64,000 bases of DNA. It comes from Eutrophocola salsuginis. Its GTDB lineage: Bacteria; Pseudomonadota; Gammaproteobacteria; Pseudomonadales; Pseudohongiellaceae. A program made the translations under genes and the position numbers. A model generated the notes under the pieces. That model saw only the letters and a list, made by a program, of their open reading frames with translations. It had not been told where the DNA came from and ran no database searches. Location: contig JAYQTB010000006.1 in NCBI GenBank assembly GCA_038147195.1, positions 260,160 through 324,159 of the forward strand, in the 5' to 3' direction. This document shows, piece by piece, positions 41,240 through 50,037 of this stretch; within the stretch, counting starts at the first letter, position 1; each line of letters starts with the position of its first letter.

Positions 41240-41782
41240 ATGAAACCCAGACATATTTTCGCAACCGCCGGTGCCTTTTGCGCCACCTTGTGCTCCATGA
41301 TCCTGCTCGCCCAGGATCACGCCGCCCACGGCGAGGGCGCCATTCGGATACAAAAGATGATCATTGCCGACGGCGAAACGTCGGCAGGCGCCAACTTCAC
41401 CTGGCAAACTCGGAACGGCGACGATGCCAGGCTGAGCCTTGTACTCAACGACACACCGCTGCCCCAGGCGCTGCATCCGCTGGCGATGAGCCTTCAAAAA
41501 CCGGCCGACTTCAACATCAACAGGACATTCGAGGAAGAGGTCAATATCGTCAACCACCAGGATCGTGAAGGCCAGACCCGGATCATGGTGTTGACCGGTG
41601 CACCGGTCGACCCCCTGCAGGGTGTCATCGACATCAAGGACGAACTGGCCAACAATATCCTGGTGTCGATACGAGTCGAGGACAAGACAGTCGATGAAAT
41701 CATCGACCTGCTGTCCTTGGAGTCCGGCTGCAACATCTACATCGACGGGGACAAAATAGTCGTCGATGCCTGCGGTTTCTGA
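41240..41782 (+). CDS. small exported protein with STN/secretin-like C-terminal motif
   Basis: A 180-residue protein from ATG 41240, which has AGGAGA seven bases upstream. The signal peptide ends LLAQD. The last 40 residues (ILVSIRVEDKTVDEIIDLL, then ESGCNIYIDGDKIVVD) follow the strand-helix-strand pattern of the short N-terminal (STN) domain of secretins and TonB receptors. The middle region has TRIMVLTGAPVDPLQGVIDI. As a free-standing secreted protein, it is not a secretin or receptor itself. Function unknown; a periplasmic adaptor or signalling role is conceivable. It is 155 bp before cinA and probably transcribed separately. Confidence 0.6.
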   Translation: MKPRHIFATAGAFCATLCSMILLAQDHAAHGEGAIRIQKMIIADGETSAGANFTWQTRNGDDARLSLVLNDTPLPQALHPLAMSLQKPADFNINRTFEEEVNIVNHQDREGQTRIMVLTGAPVDPLQGVIDIKDELANNILVSIRVEDKTVDEIIDLLSLESGCNIYIDGDKIVVDACGF

Positions 41783-41937
41783 TTAATCGAGGGGGCCGAC
41801 CGCACCGGGCGGGAAACATCCTGCACGGCACCCGCATGTGTATCTCCGGATTCAAACTTTTTTCTTTTTCCCTTTTCCTTTCTTCAGTCCGATTAAGCTA
41901 TCATTGACCGTTAGCGATTTCGCTGCGAATTACTTCC

Positions 41938-43230
41938 ATGAAAATTGAAATGATCAGCACCGGCGAAGAAGTGCTGTCCGGTCAGATCGTAGACACCAAC
42001 GCCGCCTGGTTCGCCAACGTCCTGATGGACAACGGCCTGGAGCTGCAGCGGCGCACTACCGTCGGCGACCGCATGGAAGACCTCATCGATATCTTCCAGG
42101 AACGCAGCAAGCAGGCCGACGTCATTCTCATCAACGGCGGGCTAGGCCCCACTACCGACGACCTCTCCGCAGAGGCCGCGGCCGCGGCCATGGGCGTCAA
42201 CCTGGTGGAACACACCGGCTGGCTGGAGCACTTGGAAAGCTGGTTCGCCAATCGCGGCCGCACCATGCCCGAGAGCAACTACAAACAGTGCCTTCTGCCG
42301 GATTCTGCCATTCTCGTGGACAACCCCGTAGGCTCCGCGCCTGGATTCCGCCTGAAGCTGAACAATGCCTGGCTTTTTTTCACGCCCGGCGTGCCGTATG
42401 AATTCAAGCGCATGGTGGAAGAGCAGTTCCTAGCCTTTGTCCAGGAGACCTTCGGTGTCACCGATCCGACCCGCCTGGCCAAGCTGGTTACAATCGGCCA
42501 CGGCGAATCCACCCTCGCCGACCAGCTCACCGCGCTGCCGGTACCACCCGGCATCACCCTTGGCTACCGCCCTTCGCCGCCCATCGTCGAGATCAAGGTA
42601 TTTGCCCGCGGCAGCACCGCTATCCAGGCCATGGACGACTACGTCTTCCAGGTAAAAGAGGCGCTTGGCACCGCGATAGTCACCGACCGCTTTTCCTCGA
42701 TTGCCGAGGAAGTGCATACCCTGCTGGTGGAACAGCAGCAAACCCTGGCAATCGCCGAGTCCTGCACCGGCGGCATGCTCACCAGCCAGCTGGTGGACTT
42801 TGCCGGCTCCTCCGACTACCTGCTCGGCGGGCTCGTCACCTACGCCAATTTCACCAAGGAAAGCATCCTTGGCGTGGCAACTGACACGCTTGCCGCCCGC
42901 GGCGCCGTGTCGCTGGAAACGGCAGCGGAAATGGCCATCGGCGCGCGCCGGCAGCTGGGCAGCCATTATGCACTGGCCACCACCGGCATCGCCGGCCCCG
43001 ACGGCGGTACGGACGACAAACCCGTAGGCCTGGTCGTCATCGCCCTGTGTGACGGTGAGCAGTGCTGGGTACAGGCGGTCAGGCTGGTCAACCGCACCCG
43101 CACCCTGGTGCGCATCATGACCTGCGCTGTGGCCCACGACATGCTGCGCCGGCGCCTGCTAGGCGAAAACCCTATCGTGGACTACCCTTTCATCGAGCGC
43201 CGCGACATGCATGTGCTCACCATTTCATGA
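41938..43230 (+). CDS. cinA: CinA-family nicotinamide-nucleotide amidase
   Basis: A 430-residue full-length CinA protein. The N-terminal domain (1-170) is MoaB/Mog-like: MISTGEEVLSGQIVDTNAAWFANVL, LINGGLGPTTDDLSAEAAAAAMG and GSAPGFRLKLNNAWLFFTPGVPYEFKRM. The C-terminal domain (about 260-410) is the NMN deamidase: LAIAESCTGGMLTSQLVDFAGSSDYLLGGLVTYAN, and ALATTGIAGPDGGTDDKPVGLV. CinA hydrolyses nicotinamide mononucleotide in pyridine nucleotide recycling, and in some bacteria also has ADP-ribose pyrophosphatase activity. The start is ATG 41938. It is followed 74 bp later by the amidohydrolase, perhaps independently transcribed. Confidence 0.93.
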   Translation: MKIEMISTGEEVLSGQIVDTNAAWFANVLMDNGLELQRRTTVGDRMEDLIDIFQERSKQADVILINGGLGPTTDDLSAEAAAAAMGVNLVEHTGWLEHLESWFANRGRTMPESNYKQCLLPDSAILVDNPVGSAPGFRLKLNNAWLFFTPGVPYEFKRMVEEQFLAFVQETFGVTDPTRLAKLVTIGHGESTLADQLTALPVPPGITLGYRPSPPIVEIKVFARGSTAIQAMDDYVFQVKEALGTAIVTDRFSSIAEEVHTLLVEQQQTLAIAESCTGGMLTSQLVDFAGSSDYLLGGLVTYANFTKESILGVATDTLAARGAVSLETAAEMAIGARRQLGSHYALATTGIAGPDGGTDDKPVGLVVIALCDGEQCWVQAVRLVNRTRTLVRIMTCAVAHDMLRRRLLGENPIVDYPFIERRDMHVLTIS

Positions 43231-43304
43231 CTCCTTTACAAAATCATTACACCCCCCAAACCGAAGTCTTAAAAAGCGCCTGCGGCGGCAGGTAAAAAGG
43301 TAAT

Positions 43305-44348
43305 ATGAAGAAGATTGATTTTTCCCAAAAATTTAAACGCATCGCCACCGAAGAAGCCTGGGCCCCAGCCGACATGCTTAACCGCTGGCGCAAGCTCCTC
43401 GACGACAAGACCTTCAACGACCCCGGCTTTATTGCCATGTGGGGTTTCTTCCTGACTCAGAACGTCGGCTACACCAACGGCATCCTCGACAAGCTCACCG
43501 ACCTAGGTGAGAACCGCATCGCCGACATGGACGCCACCGGCATCGACCGCCAGCTGCTGCTAATCACCGCCCCCGCCGTGCAGGCGTTCAGGGATCCCGC
43601 CGAGGCGCTGGATGTTGCCATATCCAGCAACGACGAGGTGGCCGAAGCCTGCCGCAAGTATCCCGACCGCTTCTCCGCCCTGGCCGCTGTGCCGCCCCAA
43701 GACCCGGCTGCAGCCGCAAAAGAGATCGACCGCGCCATGAACCGGCTCGGCCTCAACGGCGTGGTCATCAATTCCCACACGCACGGTGAATACCTGGACG
43801 ATCCTAAATTCTGGTCCATCTTTGAGGCCGCCGAGGCACTGGACGCCGCCATCTACATTCACCCGCAATCGCCACCGCCGAACATGGTGACGGAGTTCGC
43901 CAAGCGCGGTCTAGAGGGGGCAGTGATGGGATTCCAGGTGGACGTGGCCATGCACACTGTAGCGCTGATCCTGTCCGGCGTGTTTGACCGTTTCCCGAAG
44001 CTGAAGCTGGTGATTGGCCACGGCGGCGAGGGCTTGCCGTTCTGGCTTTTCCGTCTCGACTACCAGCAGAAGGTGATCTTGGAGAACCGAGGCTACAAGC
44101 TGAAACACCCGATCAGCGAGTACCTCAAGCGCAACGTCTTTATGACCACCAGCGGCATGGGCTGGGAACCGGCCATCCTGTTCTGCCAACAGGTGATGGG
44201 CGTGGACAACATCCTGTACGCCATGGACTATCCCTACGAGTTCAACAGCGAGGAAGTCATCGCAACCGACAACCTGCCGATTTCCGACGCGGACAAGTTG
44301 AAGCTGTACCAGACCAACGCGGAGCGGGTCTTTAACCTGAAGGGATAG
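43305..44348 (+). CDS. amidohydrolase-2 family decarboxylase-like protein
   Basis: A 347-residue TIM-barrel metalloenzyme of the amidohydrolase-2 (ACMSD-like) group. The start has KRIATEEAWAP, the variant metal-binding EEA/EEH segment. Later ligands are H186 in IYIHPQSPPP, H239 in LVIGHGGEGLPFW and D308 in YAMDYPYE. This pattern is typical of 2,3-dihydroxybenzoate and gamma-resorcylate decarboxylases and related carboxylyases, which act on aromatic acids. AGGT precedes ATG by nine bases. Substrate cannot be fixed, but with the VAO-type enzyme at 12740 it fits aromatic compound breakdown. Confidence 0.85.
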   Translation: MKKIDFSQKFKRIATEEAWAPADMLNRWRKLLDDKTFNDPGFIAMWGFFLTQNVGYTNGILDKLTDLGENRIADMDATGIDRQLLLITAPAVQAFRDPAEALDVAISSNDEVAEACRKYPDRFSALAAVPPQDPAAAAKEIDRAMNRLGLNGVVINSHTHGEYLDDPKFWSIFEAAEALDAAIYIHPQSPPPNMVTEFAKRGLEGAVMGFQVDVAMHTVALILSGVFDRFPKLKLVIGHGGEGLPFWLFRLDYQQKVILENRGYKLKHPISEYLKRNVFMTTSGMGWEPAILFCQQVMGVDNILYAMDYPYEFNSEEVIATDNLPISDADKLKLYQTNAERVFNLKG

Positions 44349-44374
44349 GAAGGCAGACCGGTTTTAAAGATCAA

Positions 44375-44530
44375 TTACTGCCAGGTATTACCAAAAAACC
44401 AGTTGCACACCCGGCCCAGCACAACGATGGCACAGTCCATGCCGTCCAGTGTGATCTTGATCCTTCCCTAGAAGATGAGCCGCGTCTTGCCCCAGCAGTC
44501 CAGGTCCATGAGGCCGACCGAGTTGCGCAT
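44375..44530 (-). pseudogene. short ORF of unknown family interrupted by TAG
   Basis: On the minus strand a frame from ATG 44530 reads MRNSVGLMDLDCWGKTRLIF, then TAG (44468-44470), then in the same frame GRIKITLDGMDCAIVVLGRV and CNWFFGNTWQ to TAA 44375. Read through, it would be a 51-residue protein with a compact hydrophobic pattern. The stop context TTCTAGGGA would arise by one C-to-T change from TTCCAGGGA (Phe-Gln-Gly). The ORF lies just after the MFS gene at 44549. The family is not recognised, so coding status is uncertain; this gap of 200 bp holds nothing else. Confidence 0.3.
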
Positions 44531-44548
44531 GGCGTTGCGGGTAAAGAC

Positions 44549-45730
44549 TTACTGGTGCCGGGTGCGGTAGCAGGCGAGCCCGCCGATCACCAGCAGGATC
44601 AGCAACAGCGGTGGCAGCACACCCTGGTTGATGGCCTGCCAGCCGAAGGCATTTTGCAGGACACCGGAGGACAGCGAACCCATGGATACCGTCGAGAACA
44701 CGATGAAATCGTTCAGTGCCTGGGCCTTGTTGCGCTCCTCGGACCTGTAGGTTTCCGTGAGCAGCGTGGTGGCGCCGACGAAAAGGAAGTTCCAGCTCAA
44801 CCCGAGCAGGAACAGAGCCGCCAGGAAGTGAATGAAATTAGTGCCTGAGAGGTTTATGCCGGCGCAAGCAAGTCCGAACACGGCGCCAATGGCCATGATT
44901 CGTAGCACGCCGAAACGCTGGATCAGTGAGCCGGTAAAAAACGACGGTGCGAACATTGCCATGACATGCCACTGGATGACGATTGCCGTGTCGTCGAACA
45001 TGAACATGGCATGATTCATGGCCAGCGGCGTCGCTGTCATAACGAAAGACATGATGGCGTAGCCGAGCATTCCGCAGACCACCGCCACCATGTAGTCCGG
45101 CTGCCGGGCGATATCGAGGAGTGGTCGTCCTTCGGTCCTGCCGCGCGTCTTACCAAAGTCCTCGTTCTCGATATTGAGAAAAGTAAGCACGCTGAAGATG
45201 CCAAGATACAGCACGATTGCCGACAGGTAGCTACCGGCGAACTCGGCGCTGGCGATCCATTCCCGCGACCAGCGCGCCAGGGTGGGTCCGGCGATGGCGG
45301 CCACCACACCGCCGAGCATGGTGTACGACACGGCCCTGCTCTTGTAGGCAGGCTCGACACTGTCGGCGGCGGTAAAGCGGAAGTAATTGCCAAAGCCGTT
45401 GAAAATGCCAAAGCAGGCAACTCCGCCAACAAACTGCCAGAAATTGCCTCCGAGAATGGCAGTGCTGGTGAGGATGCCACCGCTAATCCCGAAGAAGCAG
45501 GCCAGCAGGAAGGCTTTCTTGCGGCCAATGCGCTGCATCACCATGGCGGCCGGAATACTGGTGCACATCACGGCGATGAACTGCACCGCCAGCGGCAAAG
45601 TCGCCAGCGACTTGTCGGTGGCCAGGTTATTGCCAACCAACGCCGCCGTGGCAACTATCAGGGAGTTGCAGCTCATCATCAACGCCTGTGCCACGGTGAG
45701 CAGCGGTACATTGGGGTGCAGTAATTTCAA
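44549..45730 (-). CDS. MFS transporter
   Basis: A 393-residue major facilitator protein with twelve hydrophobic segments (VAQALMMSCNSLIVATAALVG ... VIPPLLLILLVIGGLACY-type end). The loop between helices 2 and 3 has MQRIGRKKAFLLACF, a form of the MFS signature, and the second half has LIQRFGVLRIMAIGAVFGL. A central cytoplasmic loop (ENEDFGKTRGRTEGRPLLDIARQPDYM) separates the two halves. Typical of drug- or metabolite-type exporters; the substrate is unknown. It runs alone on the minus strand and is divergent from the TraB-like gene, 164 bp apart. Confidence 0.88.
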   Translation of the reverse strand: MKLLHPNVPLLTVAQALMMSCNSLIVATAALVGNNLATDKSLATLPLAVQFIAVMCTSIPAAMVMQRIGRKKAFLLACFFGISGGILTSTAILGGNFWQFVGGVACFGIFNGFGNYFRFTAADSVEPAYKSRAVSYTMLGGVVAAIAGPTLARWSREWIASAEFAGSYLSAIVLYLGIFSVLTFLNIENEDFGKTRGRTEGRPLLDIARQPDYMVAVVCGMLGYAIMSFVMTATPLAMNHAMFMFDDTAIVIQWHVMAMFAPSFFTGSLIQRFGVLRIMAIGAVFGLACAGINLSGTNFIHFLAALFLLGLSWNFLFVGATTLLTETYRSEERNKAQALNDFIVFSTVSMGSLSSGVLQNAFGWQAINQGVLPPLLLILLVIGGLACYRTRHQ

Positions 45731-45894
45731 AAGTTAAGATTGCCGGCTAAACGTTTATCCAGGAAGTCACACTATACCGGGACAGGTAATGGCTACATAC
45801 CAGAAATACATATTGAAGATATCCCCGTTGCTGCAAAACTTGCCATGCTCAGTTTGAATATTACAATGGTGTTTCAACTGGTATGGGAGCCAAC

Positions 45895-46923
45895 GTGAAA
45901 ACGAGTTTACCTATGCGTCTGCTGATTCTCATTGCCAGTTTTCTCACCGCCGGCGCCTCACTATCAATCCTTGCCCAGACTAACGACGTACCCATGGAAA
46001 TCGTGGTCATCGGCAAACAGCCTGGCCCGCCCCTGTGGCGCGTAAAAAACGGTGACAACACGCTGTACATCTTCGCCAGGCTTTCTCCAATTCCGAAAAA
46101 CATCACCTGGGAGTCACAGCGGGTGGCCCAGGTAATCGCCGAAGCCGATGAATTCATCAGCCAGCCGGACGTGGATGTGTCTGTGTCGCCCCTAGTGATG
46201 TTCAATCCCATCAATATCTTTCGCGGCATGAGCCTGAGCAAGCGAGTCATGCGCAACGATAATGATGCGGCACTCAAGGACGTGTTGCCACCCAAACTGT
46301 ACGCACGCTTTTCCGCACTCAAGGCCCATTACTTCCCAAAGAACAGGAAAATCGAGAATTACCGCCCCATTGTCGCTGGCGGCCAGATGATGTCCGAAGT
46401 GCAGGATGCGGCGGATCTTGTCCCTGCTAATGATGTCGACAAGCAAATCAAGCGCCTGGTAAAGCGCAATCGCAGTATTAGCACAACGGAAATCAGGTAC
46501 GACATGAAGATCGGGGGCGGGTTCAAGGTCATCGCCAGGCGGGTGGAGGAACTGATGGACAGCATTCCGTACGAACTCGAGTTGTCCTGCTTTGAACGAA
46601 TGGTCACGCGCATGGAAGAAAACATCGAGGAGATGCAGTACCGCGCCTCAGCATGGGCACAGGGTTACATCCAGGAATTCAAGTACATTCCCTTGCGGGG
46701 AGATGCAGACGACGACTGCACCAACATGATGATGGTGAGCAGCGAACAGGAAACCATCACCGAGATTAAGGTGATTGTCTCCAACCAGTGGCTGGACGCT
46801 GCGGAAAAGGCCCTCATTAAAAACAGGACCACGTTTGCCGTACTCAATGTCAACGAGCTGTTACTAGATAACGGCCTGTTGGCGCAACTTGCTTCAAGGG
46901 GCTATGAGGTCATCGAACCCTGA
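45895..46923 (+). CDS. TraB/GumN-like exported protein with altered N-terminal motif
   Basis: A 342-residue protein. I prefer GTG 45895 because GGGAG lies five bases upstream; ATG 45883 would add four residues. The signal peptide ends SILAQ. The start of the mature part, PPLWRVKNGDNTLYIFARLSPIPKNITW, matches the TraB/GumN pattern (LWxV..g..tLYILGT.H.LP), but the usual GT-x-H is replaced by ARLS, so the conserved His is lost. The rest (RVAQVIAEADEFI, LPPKLYARFSAL, RPIVAGGQMM, RTTFAVLNVNELL and GLLAQLASRGYEVI) keeps the family layout. TraB-fold proteins are linked to metallo-proteases and heat or pheromone response; this variant is probably inactive or altered. Confidence 0.75.
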   Translation: MKTSLPMRLLILIASFLTAGASLSILAQTNDVPMEIVVIGKQPGPPLWRVKNGDNTLYIFARLSPIPKNITWESQRVAQVIAEADEFISQPDVDVSVSPLVMFNPINIFRGMSLSKRVMRNDNDAALKDVLPPKLYARFSALKAHYFPKNRKIENYRPIVAGGQMMSEVQDAADLVPANDVDKQIKRLVKRNRSISTTEIRYDMKIGGGFKVIARRVEELMDSIPYELELSCFERMVTRMEENIEEMQYRASAWAQGYIQEFKYIPLRGDADDDCTNMMMVSSEQETITEIKVIVSNQWLDAAEKALIKNRTTFAVLNVNELLLDNGLLAQLASRGYEVIEP

Positions 46924-46980
46924 CAATGATTGTTTTTGTCATACTAATGCTGAATCATTAATGCAGTTTCAGGAGAGAAA

Positions 46981-48468
46981 ATGAACAAGAGAATAGTAGC
47001 CGGAGGCCTTACCATTGCGAGCTTCCTTTCAATTACCACGGCAACGCTATTCAATGTTATCGGCCAGAAAAACCTGCCTGCCGGCCGACCAATGAACGTC
47101 ATTTTCATCCTCAGTGATGATCACCGTTACGACTTCATGAGCTTTTTAGATACGCCGCCCTTCCTGGAAACGCCCAATCTTGACCGTATTCGCGAAAAGG
47201 GAATGCATTTCCGCAACGCCTTCGTCAGCACGGCACTCTGCTCGCCCAGCCGCGCTTCCATCCTGACAGGCCAGTATGCACACCGACACGGCGTAGTGGA
47301 TAACCAGCGGCCGGTGCCTGGAGGCACGGTTTTTTTTCCGCAGATCCTGCAGGGCATCGGCTACCAAACCGCCTTTTTCGGCAAATGGCACATGGGCGAT
47401 GCCAATGATGATCCACGGCCTGGCTTCGACCACTGGGAAAGCTTTCGCGGCCAGGGCGATTATTACAACCCGGTGCTCAACATCAACGGCGAGCGCTCGC
47501 AATACGAAGGCTACACCGCTGACATCCTGACCGATCACTCCCTCGAATGGCTGGAGGCGCAAAATCAAGAGCACCCCTTCTTCCTATACCTATCACACAA
47601 ATCCGTGCATGCCATGTTCGAACCGGAAGCAGCAGACCTGGGGCGCTACGAAGATGAACAGCTAATCTACCCCGGTACCATGGCCAACACACCGGAAAAC
47701 TACGCCGGTCATCCATCCTGGGTAGAGGATCAGCGGTATTCCTGGCACGGTGTGGATTATATGTACCACGGGGACATGGATTTCGACACGTTCTATCGCA
47801 GATATACGGAAACGCTTTACAGTATGGACCGGAGCATAGGTCGACTCCTGGACTACCTGGAAGCCAACGACCTGGAAGAGAACACGCTCGTCATTTACAT
47901 GAGCGACAACGGGTTTTCCTTCGGCGAGCACGGACTGATCGACAAGCGCCACATGTACGAGGAGTCCATGCGCGTGCCGATGCTGGCCTATGCACCGGGC
48001 ATGATAGAGCCTGGTTCCACAATGGATGAGATGGTTCAGAACATCGATATCGCGCCGACCATTCTTTCACTGGCTGGTGCGGCTGTGCCCGGCAACATGG
48101 ATGGTCAGTCTATTCTTCCCCTGCTCAACCGGGCAGCGGGTGACCAAGTCATTCCCTGGCGTAACGCTCTCATTTATGAATATTACTGGGAATGGAATTT
48201 CCCCCAGACACCGACCACCATTGGCTTACGCTCTGACAAGTACAAATACATTTTCTATCATGGGGTGTGGGGCGACGATGAACTGTTTGACCTGCAGTCA
48301 GACCCCATGGAAACTACAAACCTGTTTAAAAGTACTGAACATCAGGACACCGTCAACTACATGCGCAACGAACTTTTCTCCATCCTGGAAAATACCGGTG
48401 GCATGAACATCCCCTTACGGATTCCGCAGGGTTTCCGCGCGGCAGAACGCGGTTCAACTCAGGAGTAG
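46981..48468 (+). CDS. type I sulfatase (first of a tandem pair)
   Basis: A 495-residue exported sulfatase. AGGAGAG is seven bases before the ATG and an N-terminal hydrophobic segment serves as signal or anchor. The sulfatase signature is C87-S-P-S-R91, where Cys is converted to formylglycine. Metal ligands are D46/D47 in IFILSDDHRYD, with D and N in YMSDNGFSFGEHG and the His/Lys pair in LIDKRHMYEESMRVP. The C-terminal part (DKYKYIFYHGVWGDDELFDLQSDPMET) is typical. It removes sulfate from an exported substrate, likely a sulfated polysaccharide or sterol; no glycoside hydrolase is nearby to tell. No formylglycine-generating enzyme is in the window. It is followed by a second sulfatase 6 bp later. 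Confidence 0.92.
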   Translation: MNKRIVAGGLTIASFLSITTATLFNVIGQKNLPAGRPMNVIFILSDDHRYDFMSFLDTPPFLETPNLDRIREKGMHFRNAFVSTALCSPSRASILTGQYAHRHGVVDNQRPVPGGTVFFPQILQGIGYQTAFFGKWHMGDANDDPRPGFDHWESFRGQGDYYNPVLNINGERSQYEGYTADILTDHSLEWLEAQNQEHPFFLYLSHKSVHAMFEPEAADLGRYEDEQLIYPGTMANTPENYAGHPSWVEDQRYSWHGVDYMYHGDMDFDTFYRRYTETLYSMDRSIGRLLDYLEANDLEENTLVIYMSDNGFSFGEHGLIDKRHMYEESMRVPMLAYAPGMIEPGSTMDEMVQNIDIAPTILSLAGAAVPGNMDGQSILPLLNRAAGDQVIPWRNALIYEYYWEWNFPQTPTTIGLRSDKYKYIFYHGVWGDDELFDLQSDPMETTNLFKSTEHQDTVNYMRNELFSILENTGGMNIPLRIPQGFRAAERGSTQE

Positions 48469-48474
48469 ATAATC

Positions 48475-49947
48475 ATGAAAAGCATATCGCTTTTGGCATT
48501 ACTGGTCATCGTAATAAGCATTGCTTCAATGGGTTACCTGCAGGAAGAGCGCAAACCCAACATCATCATCTTCTTTGCCGATGACCTAGGTTATGCAGAC
48601 CTAGGCAGTTTCGGCAATCCCTACATTCGTACACCTAACCTCGACCGCATGGCCGCTGAAGGCCAGCGCTGGACCGACTTTTATGTCGCCGCGCCGGTGT
48701 GCTCGCCCAGCCGCGGCGCTCTGATGACAGGCCAGGTGCCGGTGCGCAGCGGCCTCTATGGCCAGCGCATCCACGTCATGTTCCCCAATGACACCTACGG
48801 CATCCCGAACACGGCCTTCACCATGGCAGAGGCGGTGAAAAGCGTCGGTTACAGCACCGGCATCTTCGGCAAGTGGCACCTTGGGGACACACCGAATGCC
48901 TTCCCTACTCGCCACGGTTTCGATTACTGGTTCGGCATCCCCTACTCCAACGACATGAACTCCCGCGGCTCGCTCGACATGACCGAGGTGTATCGCCTGC
49001 GCGCCGCCGGCCGTGGCGCCGAAGTGAACGCATCATTCGGCAATCTGTACGAGTATTTCAAGGATCCTAAAGTGGAACTCTGGAGCAGCCCGTTATGGCG
49101 CAGCCAGTCCAATGCAACCGGTTTTGAAGATGCCGTGATCGAGCAGCCCATAAACCAGCACACCCTCACGAAACGCATCACCGAGGAAGCCATACGTTTC
49201 ATCGAGGACAACAGTGACACGCCCTTCCTCGCCTACATTCCCCATCCCATGCCGCACCTGCCGCTGTTCACCAGTGAGGAGTTCACCGGCCGCAGTTTGC
49301 GCGGCCCCTACGGCGACGTGGTCGAGGAACTGGACTGGAGCGTCGGCCAGGTGCGGGAAACTCTCGAAAGGCTGGGCATCGATGACAAAACGCTGGTGAT
49401 CTTCACCAGTGACAACGGCCCCTGGCAGGAAGCCAGCATCGAGCTGGCCGGCAGTGCCGGGCCGCTCAATGGCCACAAGGGCTCGACCTGGGAAGGCGGC
49501 GTGCGTGAGCCCACGTTGTTCTGGTGGCCGGGCAGGATCGCGCCGGCGGTGGTGAGTGATATAGGCAGCACCATGGATGTCTATGCCACCGTGCTGGCCC
49601 TGTCAGGCGTGGTGTCACCCAACGTGGTGGACGGTTACGACCTGTCGCCCACGTTGTTCGAAGGCATGCCATCAGGCAGGAACGAGATGCCCTACTACCA
49701 GCGCGGCTACCTCAAGGCATACCGCAAGGGCCCGTATAAGATTCATTTCTACGATGCCCGCGCCGATGTACTCCTAGACAAACCGAAGTTGTTCGACCTG
49801 AGGCGGGATATCAGCGAGCTGGTGGATATTGCCGAAAATAACCCGGACATCGTGGCGGACATGACGGCTGCCGCCGAGGAGTTCAGGTTATCAGTTCCGG
49901 TTGCCGAACCGATCTTCGACAGGCGGTTGCGTGACGCCGGACTTTAG
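48475..49947 (+). CDS. arylsulfatase-type sulfatase (second of a tandem pair)
   Basis: A 490-residue sulfatase with a short N-terminal hydrophobic segment. Signature Cys is C76 in VCSPSRGALMTG; metal ligands are D36/D37 in IFFADDLGYADLG and D and N in IFTSDNGPWQEAS. It continues with FGKWHLGDTPNAFPTRHGFDYWFGIPYSNDM and GHKGSTWEGGVREPTLFWWPG, the arylsulfatase A (S1_8-like) layout. The ribosome-binding site AGGAG lies within the end of the previous gene, so the two are translationally linked. The two sulfatases share less sequence with each other than a recent duplication would, so they probably cut different sulfate positions of one substrate. Confidence 0.92.
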   Translation: MKSISLLALLVIVISIASMGYLQEERKPNIIIFFADDLGYADLGSFGNPYIRTPNLDRMAAEGQRWTDFYVAAPVCSPSRGALMTGQVPVRSGLYGQRIHVMFPNDTYGIPNTAFTMAEAVKSVGYSTGIFGKWHLGDTPNAFPTRHGFDYWFGIPYSNDMNSRGSLDMTEVYRLRAAGRGAEVNASFGNLYEYFKDPKVELWSSPLWRSQSNATGFEDAVIEQPINQHTLTKRITEEAIRFIEDNSDTPFLAYIPHPMPHLPLFTSEEFTGRSLRGPYGDVVEELDWSVGQVRETLERLGIDDKTLVIFTSDNGPWQEASIELAGSAGPLNGHKGSTWEGGVREPTLFWWPGRIAPAVVSDIGSTMDVYATVLALSGVVSPNVVDGYDLSPTLFEGMPSGRNEMPYYQRGYLKAYRKGPYKIHFYDARADVLLDKPKLFDLRRDISELVDIAENNPDIVADMTAAAEEFRLSVPVAEPIFDRRLRDAGL

Positions 49948-50037
49948 CGGCCGCTTCATTTTCACAACCCGCCAGCATCTTTCTATAATCGTATGCGCTA
50001 GACACGGATTCGGCCTGTATCGACCAGTCCGCGCCCC

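Noticed and set aside
43272..43300. CCTGC-GGCG-GCAGG hairpin after cinA.
   Set aside because: It is short and followed by A/G rather than T on the plus strand.
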